Below are positions 1-6,819 of a stretch of DNA of 9,020 nucleotides, piece by piece. The notes under the pieces are model-generated. The model searched no databases. It had not been told where the DNA came from and saw only the letters and a program-made list of their open reading frames with translations. A program made the translations under genes and the position numbers. The DNA lies in contig DAMU01000030.1 of assembly GCA_002499705.1 (NCBI GenBank), positions 1 to 9,020 of the forward strand, read 5' to 3'. Positions within the stretch are counted from its first letter, which is position 1, and every line of letters begins with the position of its first letter. Source of the DNA: Euryarchaeota archaeon UBA91 (GTDB lineage Archaea; Thermoplasmatota; Poseidoniia; Poseidoniales; Poseidoniaceae).

Positions 1-198
1 ATTATTCTCAAGCAAATTGGATTTGGATTAGCGCTTGCCATTCTGCTTGATGCGACGATTGTTCGAGCATTGGTTGTGCCTGCTACCATGCGATTAATGG
101 GCGAAGCAAACTGGTGGTCACCTAAATGGTTGGATAAGTTGTTTCCAGTCAAAGCCCATCCAAATCTTCCAAAGGAAAGTAAGGAATCCGAAGAATGA
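1..198 (+). CDS. C-terminal end of an MMPL/RND-family membrane transporter (partial)
   Basis: The reading frame is open from base 1 to the TGA at 196-198 and encodes the last 65 residues of a protein whose start lies outside the window. Residues about 6-30 are a hydrophobic membrane segment. They are followed by the motif DATIVRALVVPATMRLMG and then NWWSPKWL, the characteristic last transmembrane helix and post-helix tail of the MMPL branch of RND-superfamily exporters. A lysine/glutamate-rich hydrophilic tail ends the protein, as expected for a cytoplasmic C-terminus. Family members export lipids or hydrophobic compounds using the proton gradient; the substrate cannot be told from this fragment. 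It runs in the same direction as the downstream genes but has no visible functional link to heme synthesis. Confidence 0.8.
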   Translation: MILKQIGFGLALAILLDATIVRALVVPATMRLMGEANWWSPKWLDKLFPVKAHPNLPKESKESEE

Positions 199-270
199 GG
201 AACTCTTCTGACCTAGCAATCACGGTGCTTTCCCAGTCGACATGAGCGATTTACAGTAGGCATCTTCGGT

Positions 271-1404
271 TTGAATCGTGCGAAGCATCAAGAAGGGGCT
301 GGCTTTGTTGGATATGTGGGACCTTCAAGCCAATTCACCTTACCACGCTCCGGGCATGTTTTATCGAATCGAAGCGTTCTTGCAGCGATGACCAATAAAC
401 AGAGCAATCTTGACGGAACGCTATCTGATGAAGAAATTAAGTGGCTTGCTCGCCGTGCTAAAGGTGGGTTTGCAATAACCACTACTGCAGCTGCAAACGT
501 CACTGAACACGGGCGTGGCTGGGATGGGGAGATGGGTGTTTGGGGCGACCATCAATTGCCTGGCCTCACGAACATGGCTACCCAACTCAACGAAACTGGA
601 ACACTCAGTCTTGCTCAAATCTTTCACGGTGGAATGAGAGCACCACAATCACTCAATGGGGTTCGACCTGTTTCGGCCAGTGAAAACACCGAGGCAGGAA
701 TGGATGGCTTGTATACTCGAGAACTTTCCGCCCAAGAGGTTCTTGAAATGATTCAATCGTTCACCGAGGCTGCAGTTCGCTGTCAAAAAGCAGGATTCCA
801 TGGTGTCGAATTACACGGTGCGCATTCGTATTTGATTTGCCAATTTTTAGGCAGTGTCACCAATCGTCGAGAAGATGAATGGGGTGGTGATTTGATGGGA
901 CGTAGCAAGTTCTTACGTGACATGATTACTTCGGTTCGTGAAGCGACAGGACCTGATTTCATCATCGCAGTGCGCATTTCACCGATTATTGAAAAGGCAG
1001 GCATATTTTTACATGAAAGTCTTGAGTTAGCTCAGATTCTATGTGCGATGGATATCGATATGTTACACATTTCATGCTGGGATGTGTTTCAAGGCGTTGC
1101 GGACGATGAGGGCGGACCCAGCCTCACCAAACGCTTTGCGGAAGTTATTCCTCAGCATATACCTTTGATCTCAACAGGGGCAGTATGGAGTTCTAAAGAT
1201 GCCCAATGGTTAATCGATGAAGGTGCAGATTTGGTCGGTGTAGCGCGCGTAGCCATTGCTCATCCTGACTGGCCTCTGCATCTGAAAAATCTTGATTATT
1301 CGCCGCAGCGTCCACCTTTCTCGGAAAAACATCTGTTAGATGTAGATTTGAGTCCTGTATTTGTTGAATACATGAAACGGTGGAAAAATTTCGTATCACA
1401 GTGA
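271..1404 (+). CDS. NADH:flavin oxidoreductase, Old Yellow Enzyme family
   Basis: This is a predicted cytosolic FMN-dependent oxidoreductase with a TIM-barrel fold. The family uses NAD(P)H to reduce activated double bonds or related substrates, and the substrate here is unknown. Visible family features are the first barrel strand with NRSVLAAMTN (residues 33-42), the FHGG segment (118-121), the paired active-site histidines in LHGAH (H182 and H185), the hallmark TNRREDEWGG (197-206), AVRIS (233-237), and the phosphate-binding end GVARVAIAHPDWP (323-335). The 377-residue length is normal. The start is uncertain. The TTG at 271 is the first start after an in-frame stop at 214-216 but has only a weak upstream TAGG. 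A GTG at 316 would also keep the first strand intact, whereas the first ATG (388) would remove it. The gene lies 72 bp after the transporter and 67 bp before hemA. A role beside heme synthesis is possible but not shown. Confidence 0.87.
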   Translation: MNRAKHQEGAGFVGYVGPSSQFTLPRSGHVLSNRSVLAAMTNKQSNLDGTLSDEEIKWLARRAKGGFAITTTAAANVTEHGRGWDGEMGVWGDHQLPGLTNMATQLNETGTLSLAQIFHGGMRAPQSLNGVRPVSASENTEAGMDGLYTRELSAQEVLEMIQSFTEAAVRCQKAGFHGVELHGAHSYLICQFLGSVTNRREDEWGGDLMGRSKFLRDMITSVREATGPDFIIAVRISPIIEKAGIFLHESLELAQILCAMDIDMLHISCWDVFQGVADDEGGPSLTKRFAEVIPQHIPLISTGAVWSSKDAQWLIDEGADLVGVARVAIAHPDWPLHLKNLDYSPQRPPFSEKHLLDVDLSPVFVEYMKRWKNFVSQ

Positions 1405-1460
1405 GTTCCAGCAACCTGTGAAACTGGATGATTGATAAAGGTCGGCCGATAGGGTGTCAA

Positions 1461-1466
1461 GAGGGG
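1461..1466 (+). promoter_or_regulatory. Shine-Dalgarno site deciding the hemA start
   Basis: GAGGGG lies 5 nt before the ATG at 1472. It falls inside the longer open frame that could start at the GTG at 1454, so it argues for initiation at 1472 and removes six residues from the N-terminus. The preceding 1405-1460 stretch shows no convincing promoter box. Confidence 0.75.
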
Positions 1467-1471
1467 AAAAT

Positions 1472-2857
1472 ATGAATAATTTAGGCTCCCCTAAAATTGA
1501 TTTGACAAAATTTCTTTCTGCTCAATCAGTTCATACCGTTAACGATGAAACTGTTGACCCAATAAAACTCATGAATAATGTGAGTATGGTCTCAATGAAA
1601 CTCAATTCAGACAATGTTGATGAAGTCAAAATCATGACGACTGAAGGCTACTCAAAAGAGGAGAGAATCAAATTCATCCAGAAAATACGCGACCGTGTCA
1701 AATCGGATGTGTTTGAACTTTCAACATGCAATCGCGTTCTTTACGTCGGGTTCGAAGTCAACTGTGAAACTCTCGAAAAGAGTGTTCTTGAAGCTACTGG
1801 ACTTGAAGTGGCACCATTTGACCGATATTCCGGTATTGATGTATGGCGTCAGCTTGTCAAAGTCTGCAGTGGCCTTGACTCGTTTATTTTAGGTGAATTA
1901 CAAGTGATGTCTCAGTTTAGAGGCTCCGTATCTCTTCATCGCAAAAATGGTCTTCTCAGTGATATGAACGGGGTATTCTTTGATCATGTAGTAGCAGCCA
2001 ACCGAATGCTGAGAAAAGAATTTGGCTTCAATCAAACAACTGAGTCAATGTTGAATCTCGCTACTACTGCTATTGAAGAATTAATTTCTACTGAAAAAGA
2101 TCTCACATCCGTCGTTCTTGGATTTGGTGGAATGGGCATCAAGGCAGTCGAAACAATTCTTGATTTTGGTCAAACAGACATAACCGTCGTTACTCGAAAT
2201 CCGGAAGTGTCAAAGGCACGTAATCCTGGTATTGCTTCAAAGGTTCGGATGATGAGTTTTGATGATTGGTATACTAACCCCGGGCAACCTTCACTTATCA
2301 TTTCAACCATACGAAATATTGACCCAACATACACTCACGAGCGCCCGCTCCCTGCTGTTTCTTCAACCGTCATGGATTTTTCATGGCCTCCCTCAATCGA
2401 TAGCGATGGTGTAAATGAAAATCAAACCCTCTACAGCATGGACTATTGGATTAAAGTTGCACACAAAGCAGGAGTTGAATGGGATTACTCCTCAACCGTT
2501 CACCAGAGTGATGTGCTACTTACTGATATTCAAGAGAAATTTATGAATGCACTTACAGATCGAACGCAATCGAAATTCCGAGCTTTCATTTACAAAACCC
2601 TTGAATCCCTATCCGAAGAGTGGAAGTCTACAGAATATGTAGATGAAAACGATAACCAAATGGCGCCCTTTTCTCGAGAGATTGCAACATGGATATGCAA
2701 TCAGAGCCGCCCTTTCGGAAGTGATGAACTTGAACAGGTCATTCGGGCTACTGAAAGGACAATTGATCCAAATCTTATCGGTAGGGTGGTTACTGATGTT
2801 ACTGATGCAATGCTTCACATCAATGGTAAATCAACCTTGCCGGAGGCTACTTCTTGA
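1472..2857 (+). CDS. hemA: Glutamyl-tRNA reductase (divergent)
   Basis: This enzyme reduces glutamyl-tRNA(Glu) with NADPH to glutamate-1-semialdehyde, the first committed step of the C5 route; HemL, encoded in the same operon, uses the product. The protein has 461 residues from the ATG at 1472. The nucleophilic Cys is in LSTCNR (C86). SGLDSFILGE (133-142) is the family's central motif, the NADPH-binding loop is GFGGMG (217-222), and a helical C-terminal dimerisation region follows about residue 335. Several hallmarks are missing. There is no NHxxAPxxxRE motif near the N-terminus. The active-site His (E. coli His99) aligns with Gln127 in WRQLVK. The Glu that usually follows STCNR is absent. 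The usual GEPQ is GELQ, and the usual D-x-x-V-P-R-D is DFSWPPS. The Cys sits about 36 residues later than in E. coli, so there is an N-terminal extension. Operon context and the retained Cys and NADPH loop support the call. Reduced or altered activity is possible. Confidence 0.87.
   Translation: MNNLGSPKIDLTKFLSAQSVHTVNDETVDPIKLMNNVSMVSMKLNSDNVDEVKIMTTEGYSKEERIKFIQKIRDRVKSDVFELSTCNRVLYVGFEVNCETLEKSVLEATGLEVAPFDRYSGIDVWRQLVKVCSGLDSFILGELQVMSQFRGSVSLHRKNGLLSDMNGVFFDHVVAANRMLRKEFGFNQTTESMLNLATTAIEELISTEKDLTSVVLGFGGMGIKAVETILDFGQTDITVVTRNPEVSKARNPGIASKVRMMSFDDWYTNPGQPSLIISTIRNIDPTYTHERPLPAVSSTVMDFSWPPSIDSDGVNENQTLYSMDYWIKVAHKAGVEWDYSSTVHQSDVLLTDIQEKFMNALTDRTQSKFRAFIYKTLESLSEEWKSTEYVDENDNQMAPFSREIATWICNQSRPFGSDELEQVIRATERTIDPNLIGRVVTDVTDAMLHINGKSTLPEATS
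2842..2846 (+). promoter_or_regulatory. Shine-Dalgarno site for the TTG start of hemC-hemD
   Basis: GGAGG lies 7 nt before the TTG at 2854, inside the last codons of hemA. Its strength and spacing support the unusual TTG start, which overlaps the hemA stop as TTGA (2854-2857). Confidence 0.75.
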
Positions 2858-4551
2858 ATCGAATTCGAATCGGGACAAGAACTTCAACGCTCGCCATGTG
2901 GCAGGCCAACAGGGTTCAGAACAAACTCGAATCCCATGGATTTGAAACCCAAATTATCGGTATTTCCTCCAAAGGCGACCAATCAATTGGTGGTGATCTT
3001 GCCTCATCAGTTGGACAATTCATCCATGCAGTTGATTCAGAACTGCTCAACCAAACTATTGACATTGCAGTCCATTCGAGTAAAGATGTACCGGTTGACC
3101 TTGACGCTTCAATCTCCAATATCGCTTACCTTGAACGGGGTTGTACAAATGATGTTCTTCTTTTTGAAAAGACAGAGAATACTCAATCCTTGAAAGAATT
3201 ATTCAACAACTCAGACGAAATGGATTTGGAGCAAGTATTGCAATATATCCCCGAATCAGGAATGGTTGGGACCGTGTCCGGCCGACGCCAATCCTTTCTT
3301 TTGAGTCACCGTCCTGATATTCTACCAATCGCCGTTCGAGGCCAAATAGAAACTCGCCTGAAAAGGTTACAAGAAAATCGAGTTGACTGCATTATATTGG
3401 CTGAAATTGGTCTTCGTCGTTTGCATGAGATTGACGCACTTGAGCCGTGGATTCTCGAGTTGGGAGCGGTTCGAATAAGCGACCTTGAGTGGCCAACAGC
3501 CCCTGGGCAAGGCTCCATATCGGTTCACTGCCGTTCTGAAGATGCCCCCTCATTGATGCAACTTCGAGAGATTCTGAATCACCAAGATACCGAGAGAGAC
3601 GTTCTTGACGAGCGTCGGATCTTATCTTCAATTGGAGGCGGATGTCTTTATCCTGCAGGGATCAAAGTTGATTCGGGAAATGCATCAATAAAAATATCTC
3701 CTCAGAATTGGCGAGAACTTTTCTGCAACGGGTTTGAATTTGAAGTCAGTCACTACCAAGGCGAACTTGCCGAACTCGATATATCAACGCCGAATCAGCC
3801 CCTTCCTGAATCTATAGAAGTGGATTCTAAAGGCCCACAATTGATTTCTACTTTGAATTCTAATCGACTTGCTAAAGTTCTTGCCAATGATGGCATTCCA
3901 GTGCTCAATAAGCCCGTCATAGATCTTGTTGCACAACCACAGAACTGGCCGGAAAACTTCATCGAAGAATCCACATCACGCTCGCAGTGGCCGTATTTAG
4001 TGCTCACTTCACCTTTCGCTGCGAAATGCGCTCTTGAAGTGGCAAAAGAAAACGGTGATTTGAACAGGATACAGTGGTTAGCCATTGGAGAAGGAACTGC
4101 GCGAGCCTGTTTCAAGCGTGGAGTAACAGTTTCCATATGTGCAAAAGCGAGAAATTCGTCTGAACTGATTCAGTATATCGACCAAATGATTGATCGTAAC
4201 ATCAAGTTGATGATTCCACGTTCAAACATGGCTTCAAATGAGTTGGTGGATTCTCTTTCTTCGTTGGGTTTTGACGTTCAGTCTTGGGTTGGCTATCATA
4301 ACAAGGCAAAAGAAATTGCAGGGATTGAAATGGGCGCCAATGATGTACTCCTGCTCTCTTCGCCCTCATCTGCCCAAGCATGGATGAAAAACTCCTTACC
4401 AATACCTAAAAATATATTGTGCATGGGCAAAACATCAAGAGAGGAAATTGCTTCAATGGATTATTTCTCTGGCTCAACCGTTGAAGTGCTTCAAGGACCT
4501 ACTGCGAAATTCATTGCGAAATGGTGGAAAAAATACGAGGTGGAATTATGA
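2854..4551 (+). CDS. hemC: Fused porphobilinogen deaminase / uroporphyrinogen-III synthase
   Basis: This is a bifunctional HemC-HemD protein of 565 residues, against about 310 for HemC alone. Residues 1 to about 320 are porphobilinogen deaminase, which links four porphobilinogens into hydroxymethylbilane. Visible features are RIGTRTSTLA (5-14), the catalytic Asp78 in HSSKDVP, the substrate arginines in SGRRQ (142-146) and VRGQIETRL (161-169), and the dipyrromethane-cofactor Cys264 in GGGCLYPAG. Residues about 325-565 match uroporphyrinogen-III synthase, which inverts ring D and closes the macrocycle. Its weakly conserved marks are LTSPFAAKCAL (384-394), AIGEGTARAC (410-419), SSPSSAQAW (502-510) and CMGKTSREE (523-531). 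No stop or frameshift separates the halves. Oddities are an insertion of about 20 residues near 105-135 compared with E. coli, and a changed active-site loop (51-65) lacking the usual lysines. The TTG start overlaps the hemA stop and has a strong Shine-Dalgarno site. A label such as hemCD would describe the fusion. Confidence 0.93.
   Translation: MNRIRIGTRTSTLAMWQANRVQNKLESHGFETQIIGISSKGDQSIGGDLASSVGQFIHAVDSELLNQTIDIAVHSSKDVPVDLDASISNIAYLERGCTNDVLLFEKTENTQSLKELFNNSDEMDLEQVLQYIPESGMVGTVSGRRQSFLLSHRPDILPIAVRGQIETRLKRLQENRVDCIILAEIGLRRLHEIDALEPWILELGAVRISDLEWPTAPGQGSISVHCRSEDAPSLMQLREILNHQDTERDVLDERRILSSIGGGCLYPAGIKVDSGNASIKISPQNWRELFCNGFEFEVSHYQGELAELDISTPNQPLPESIEVDSKGPQLISTLNSNRLAKVLANDGIPVLNKPVIDLVAQPQNWPENFIEESTSRSQWPYLVLTSPFAAKCALEVAKENGDLNRIQWLAIGEGTARACFKRGVTVSICAKARNSSELIQYIDQMIDRNIKLMIPRSNMASNELVDSLSSLGFDVQSWVGYHNKAKEIAGIEMGANDVLLLSSPSSAQAWMKNSLPIPKNILCMGKTSREEIASMDYFSGSTVEVLQGPTAKFIAKWWKKYEVEL
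4537..4543 (+). promoter_or_regulatory. Shine-Dalgarno site deciding the hemB start
   Basis: GAGGTGG lies 4 nt before the ATG at 4548. It makes that start preferable to the in-frame ATG at 4521, which has no such motif and would overlap the previous gene by 31 nt instead of 4. Confidence 0.75.
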
Positions 4552-5519
4552 ATTTAAGACCCCGGATCAATCGATGGACCCATGCTCGGAGGGACTTGAA
4601 TTTCAGCACTCAAATTCAATCTTCTTTGGTTCAACCGCACTTTGTTGTAGCGGGTGAAGGCATTGACGAACCTATTGCGAGTATGCCGGGGATTCATCGA
4701 CAATCGACCGACGTGTTGTTGCAAACAATTGCTGATGACATGAAAATGGGTCTCAAGTCTCACATGCTTTTCCCAGTCCTTGAGGAGCATGAAAAAGATG
4801 CTACTGCAAGCGCAGCTTCTTCAAAAGATATGCATCTCATTCATGCAATACGTCAACTCAAATCCCAATTTGGCGACGATATTGTGGTCATGACCGACGT
4901 GTGTCTGTGCACCGCTACTGACCACGGACATTGCGGAATTATTCACAATGAACACATCGATAACGACCTTTCTGTTACTGAATTATGTAAAATCGCAGTC
5001 TCTCATGCAGAAGCAGGCGCCGATTACGTATCCGCCTCTGACATGATGGATGGGCGGGTTTTGGCCATACGTAGTGCTCTGGAAAATTCTGGTTTTGTGA
5101 ATACGGGAATTCTTTCTTATTCTGTCAAATATGCCTCTTCCTTTTACGGACCTTTCCGTGATGCAGCACATTCAGCACCTTCATTTGGCGATCGAGGTAG
5201 CCATCAAATGGATATTCGCTCAGGGTATGGAGAAGCAGTCTTAGAGGCTACCAGCGACGAATCGGAAGGTGCTGACATTATCATGATTAAGCCGGCATTG
5301 ACGTATCTGGATGTTGTCCGCAAAGTCGCTGATGTTGTGACTCGACCTGTTGCCGTTTACAACGTCAGTGGTGAGTATTCGCTGGTCATGTCTTCAACCT
5401 CTGATGCTGAATCTCGTGGCAAAATGGTTCGTGAGATATTCCATTCATTCAAAAGGGCCGGGGCTGACATCATTGTGAGTTACCATGCCCGTGAAGCATT
5501 ATCTCGCAATTGGCTCTGA
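4548..5519 (+). CDS. hemB: Porphobilinogen synthase (5-aminolevulinate dehydratase)
   Basis: This enzyme condenses two 5-aminolevulinate molecules into porphobilinogen, the substrate of the preceding HemC-HemD protein. It has 323 residues, against 324 in E. coli. The Schiff-base lysines are K194 in YSVKYASSFYGPFRDA and K248 in MIKPALTYLD. The active-site metal cysteines C119, C121 and C129 in DVCLCTATDHGHCG mark the zinc-dependent class rather than the aspartate-rich Mg class. MPGIHR (46-51) and YNVSGEYS (271-278) are further family motifs. One deviation stands out: the usually strict QMDPANxxEA stretch reads QMDIRSGYGEA (220-230), with one extra residue. The ATG start overlaps the preceding stop as ATGA, so translation is probably coupled. 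Active as a homo-oligomer in the cytosol in known family members. Confidence 0.96.
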   Translation: MNLRPRINRWTHARRDLNFSTQIQSSLVQPHFVVAGEGIDEPIASMPGIHRQSTDVLLQTIADDMKMGLKSHMLFPVLEEHEKDATASAASSKDMHLIHAIRQLKSQFGDDIVVMTDVCLCTATDHGHCGIIHNEHIDNDLSVTELCKIAVSHAEAGADYVSASDMMDGRVLAIRSALENSGFVNTGILSYSVKYASSFYGPFRDAAHSAPSFGDRGSHQMDIRSGYGEAVLEATSDESEGADIIMIKPALTYLDVVRKVADVVTRPVAVYNVSGEYSLVMSSTSDAESRGKMVREIFHSFKRAGADIIVSYHAREALSRNWL

Positions 5520-5523
5520 GGTG
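5518..5523 (+). promoter_or_regulatory. Shine-Dalgarno site for the GTG start of hemL
   Basis: GAGGTG begins inside the hemB stop codon and ends 5 nt before the GTG at 5529. It supports a GTG start for hemL in the 9-nt gap arrangement. Confidence 0.72.
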
Positions 5524-5528
5524 TAAAC

Positions 5529-6818
5529 GTGCAACGACAAAAATCCGATTCGCTTCATACCGAGGCTCTAGAGCATTTGGTTGGAGGTGTGAACTCTCCA
5601 GTTCGGGCGTTTAAATCAGTTCATGGCAACCCGATTTATTTTGAAAAAGCATCGGGTGCTGTTGTTACAGATGTCGACGGTAACGAACTTGTTGATTTTG
5701 TCCAATCTTGGGGGCCTCTTGTCCACGGACATTCACACCCAGAAATCCTTCATTCTGTTTTTCAAAAGATGCAGAAGGGGACTTCTTTTGGCGCACCGCA
5801 TACCGGGGAAATTGAATTGGCAAAAAAAGTGAAACAACGGTTCTCTCACATGGACAAGGTTCGCTTTGTATCTTCGGGAACAGAAGCAGTGATGAGTGCA
5901 GTTCGCCTCGCTCGTGGCTATACAGGGCGGGATTTGTTAATCAAGTTCGAGGGTTGTTATCACGGGCATGTCGACTCCTTGATGGTAAGTTCCGGTAGCG
6001 GATTAGCCACTTTTGGAATCGCCAGCAGTCCAGGAATCCCTAAAGATACCGTCGCTACAACATTGATTGCGCCACTGGATGATGACGAAGCCGTCGATTA
6101 TCTGTTCAATGAGCACGGCGATGAGATTGCAGCCGTCATAATCGAGCCACTACCTGCCAATAACGGTCTTCTGGTTCAACGCCATGAATATCTTGCTAAA
6201 CTTCGTGATTTATGTCATCAACATGGTGCTTTGTTAATTTTTGACGAAGTCATCAGCGGTTTCCGATTTAAAGATGGAAGTTACGGGGATATTTCCGGCG
6301 TCACTCCAGACATTACTGCGTTGGGCAAAATCATTGGTGGAGGTCTCCCCGTGGGTGCCTACGGTGCTCGAAGCGAAATTATGGAGAAATTGTCGCCTCT
6401 CGGACCGGTTTACCAAGCAGGAACCCTATCAGGAAATCCACTTGCTATGGCTGCTGGAATTACGACACTCGACCTTCTGGATGATGAAGCATACGACCGC
6501 TTGGAATCTCTTGGACAAGTGCTGGATGACTGCGTTGAGCCTATTCTCGAAAAACATGGCCACCCTATGCGACTCATGCGCCGGGGTAGTTTGTTCTGGT
6601 TTTCACCAAGTTCAGCCCAACCCCCAGCACGAGCTGATTTGATACCCAGCGATGCTGGTAAGTTATATTCTGATGTCCACAAGGGCCTCCTTGAGAGAGG
6701 ATACATGTTAGCGCCATCAGCCTATGAAATTGGATTCATTGCAACGGTCCATGAGGAGCACCATATCCTCGGCATGGCCAAGGCGCTGGATGAAGTGCTT
6801 GAGGAATTGGAGTGGTAA
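5529..6818 (+). CDS. hemL: Glutamate-1-semialdehyde 2,1-aminomutase
   Basis: This PLP-dependent enzyme moves the amino group of glutamate-1-semialdehyde to give 5-aminolevulinate, completing the two-step C5 route begun by HemA. The protein has 429 residues, typical of the family. Near the N-terminus is the hallmark GGVNSPVRAF (19-28), followed by SWGPLVHGHSHP (60-71), SSGTEAVMSAVRLARG (115-130) and EGCYHGHVDSLM (141-152). The cofactor-contacting Asp is in LIFDEVISGFR (D239), and the PLP-binding lysine is K267 in ALGKIIGGGLPVGAYG. The TLSGNPLAMAAG block (299-310) is also present. Together these separate it from other class-III aminotransferases. The GTG start has a good Shine-Dalgarno site. 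The sequence looks ordinary for the family, unlike the divergent HemA, so 5-aminolevulinate supply by the C5 route is well supported. Nothing looks truncated. Confidence 0.97.
   Translation: MQRQKSDSLHTEALEHLVGGVNSPVRAFKSVHGNPIYFEKASGAVVTDVDGNELVDFVQSWGPLVHGHSHPEILHSVFQKMQKGTSFGAPHTGEIELAKKVKQRFSHMDKVRFVSSGTEAVMSAVRLARGYTGRDLLIKFEGCYHGHVDSLMVSSGSGLATFGIASSPGIPKDTVATTLIAPLDDDEAVDYLFNEHGDEIAAVIIEPLPANNGLLVQRHEYLAKLRDLCHQHGALLIFDEVISGFRFKDGSYGDISGVTPDITALGKIIGGGLPVGAYGARSEIMEKLSPLGPVYQAGTLSGNPLAMAAGITTLDLLDDEAYDRLESLGQVLDDCVEPILEKHGHPMRLMRRGSLFWFSPSSAQPPARADLIPSDAGKLYSDVHKGLLERGYMLAPSAYEIGFIATVHEEHHILGMAKALDEVLEELEW
6809..6815 (+). promoter_or_regulatory. Shine-Dalgarno site for hemE
   Basis: GGAGTGG lies 4 nt before the ATG at 6820 and within the last hemL codons. 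It selects this ATG over in-frame codons further upstream, which would lie deep inside hemL. Confidence 0.7.
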
Positions 6819-6819
6819 C

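Noticed and set aside
199..270. Gap between the transporter and the flavin oxidoreductase as a small gene or terminator
   Set aside because: The ATG at 242 stops after five codons. No stem-loop followed by a T-run was seen.
1425..1445. AT-rich GATTGATAAAG stretch before hemA as a TATA box or -10 element
   Set aside because: It is a weak match to either an archaeal TATA/BRE pair or a bacterial -35/-10 pair, and there is no second element at the right distance. Not enough to call a promoter.
1454..1471. GTG at 1454 as the hemA start
   Set aside because: The GAGGGG ribosome-binding motif falls after this codon and serves the ATG at 1472.
3795..4136. Reverse-strand open frame of 113 codons opposite hemC-hemD
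   Set aside because: It is a shadow of a well-supported gene, with low-complexity, unrecognisable protein and no ribosome-binding site of note.
4521..4547. In-frame ATG at 4521 as the hemB start
   Set aside because: It would overlap hemC-hemD by 31 nt and has no Shine-Dalgarno site. The ATG at 4548 has GAGGTGG just upstream and gives a family-typical length.
6241..6642. Forward open frame of 133 codons inside hemL
   Set aside because: It is an out-of-frame reading of hemL, whose own frame carries all family motifs, including the PLP lysine.
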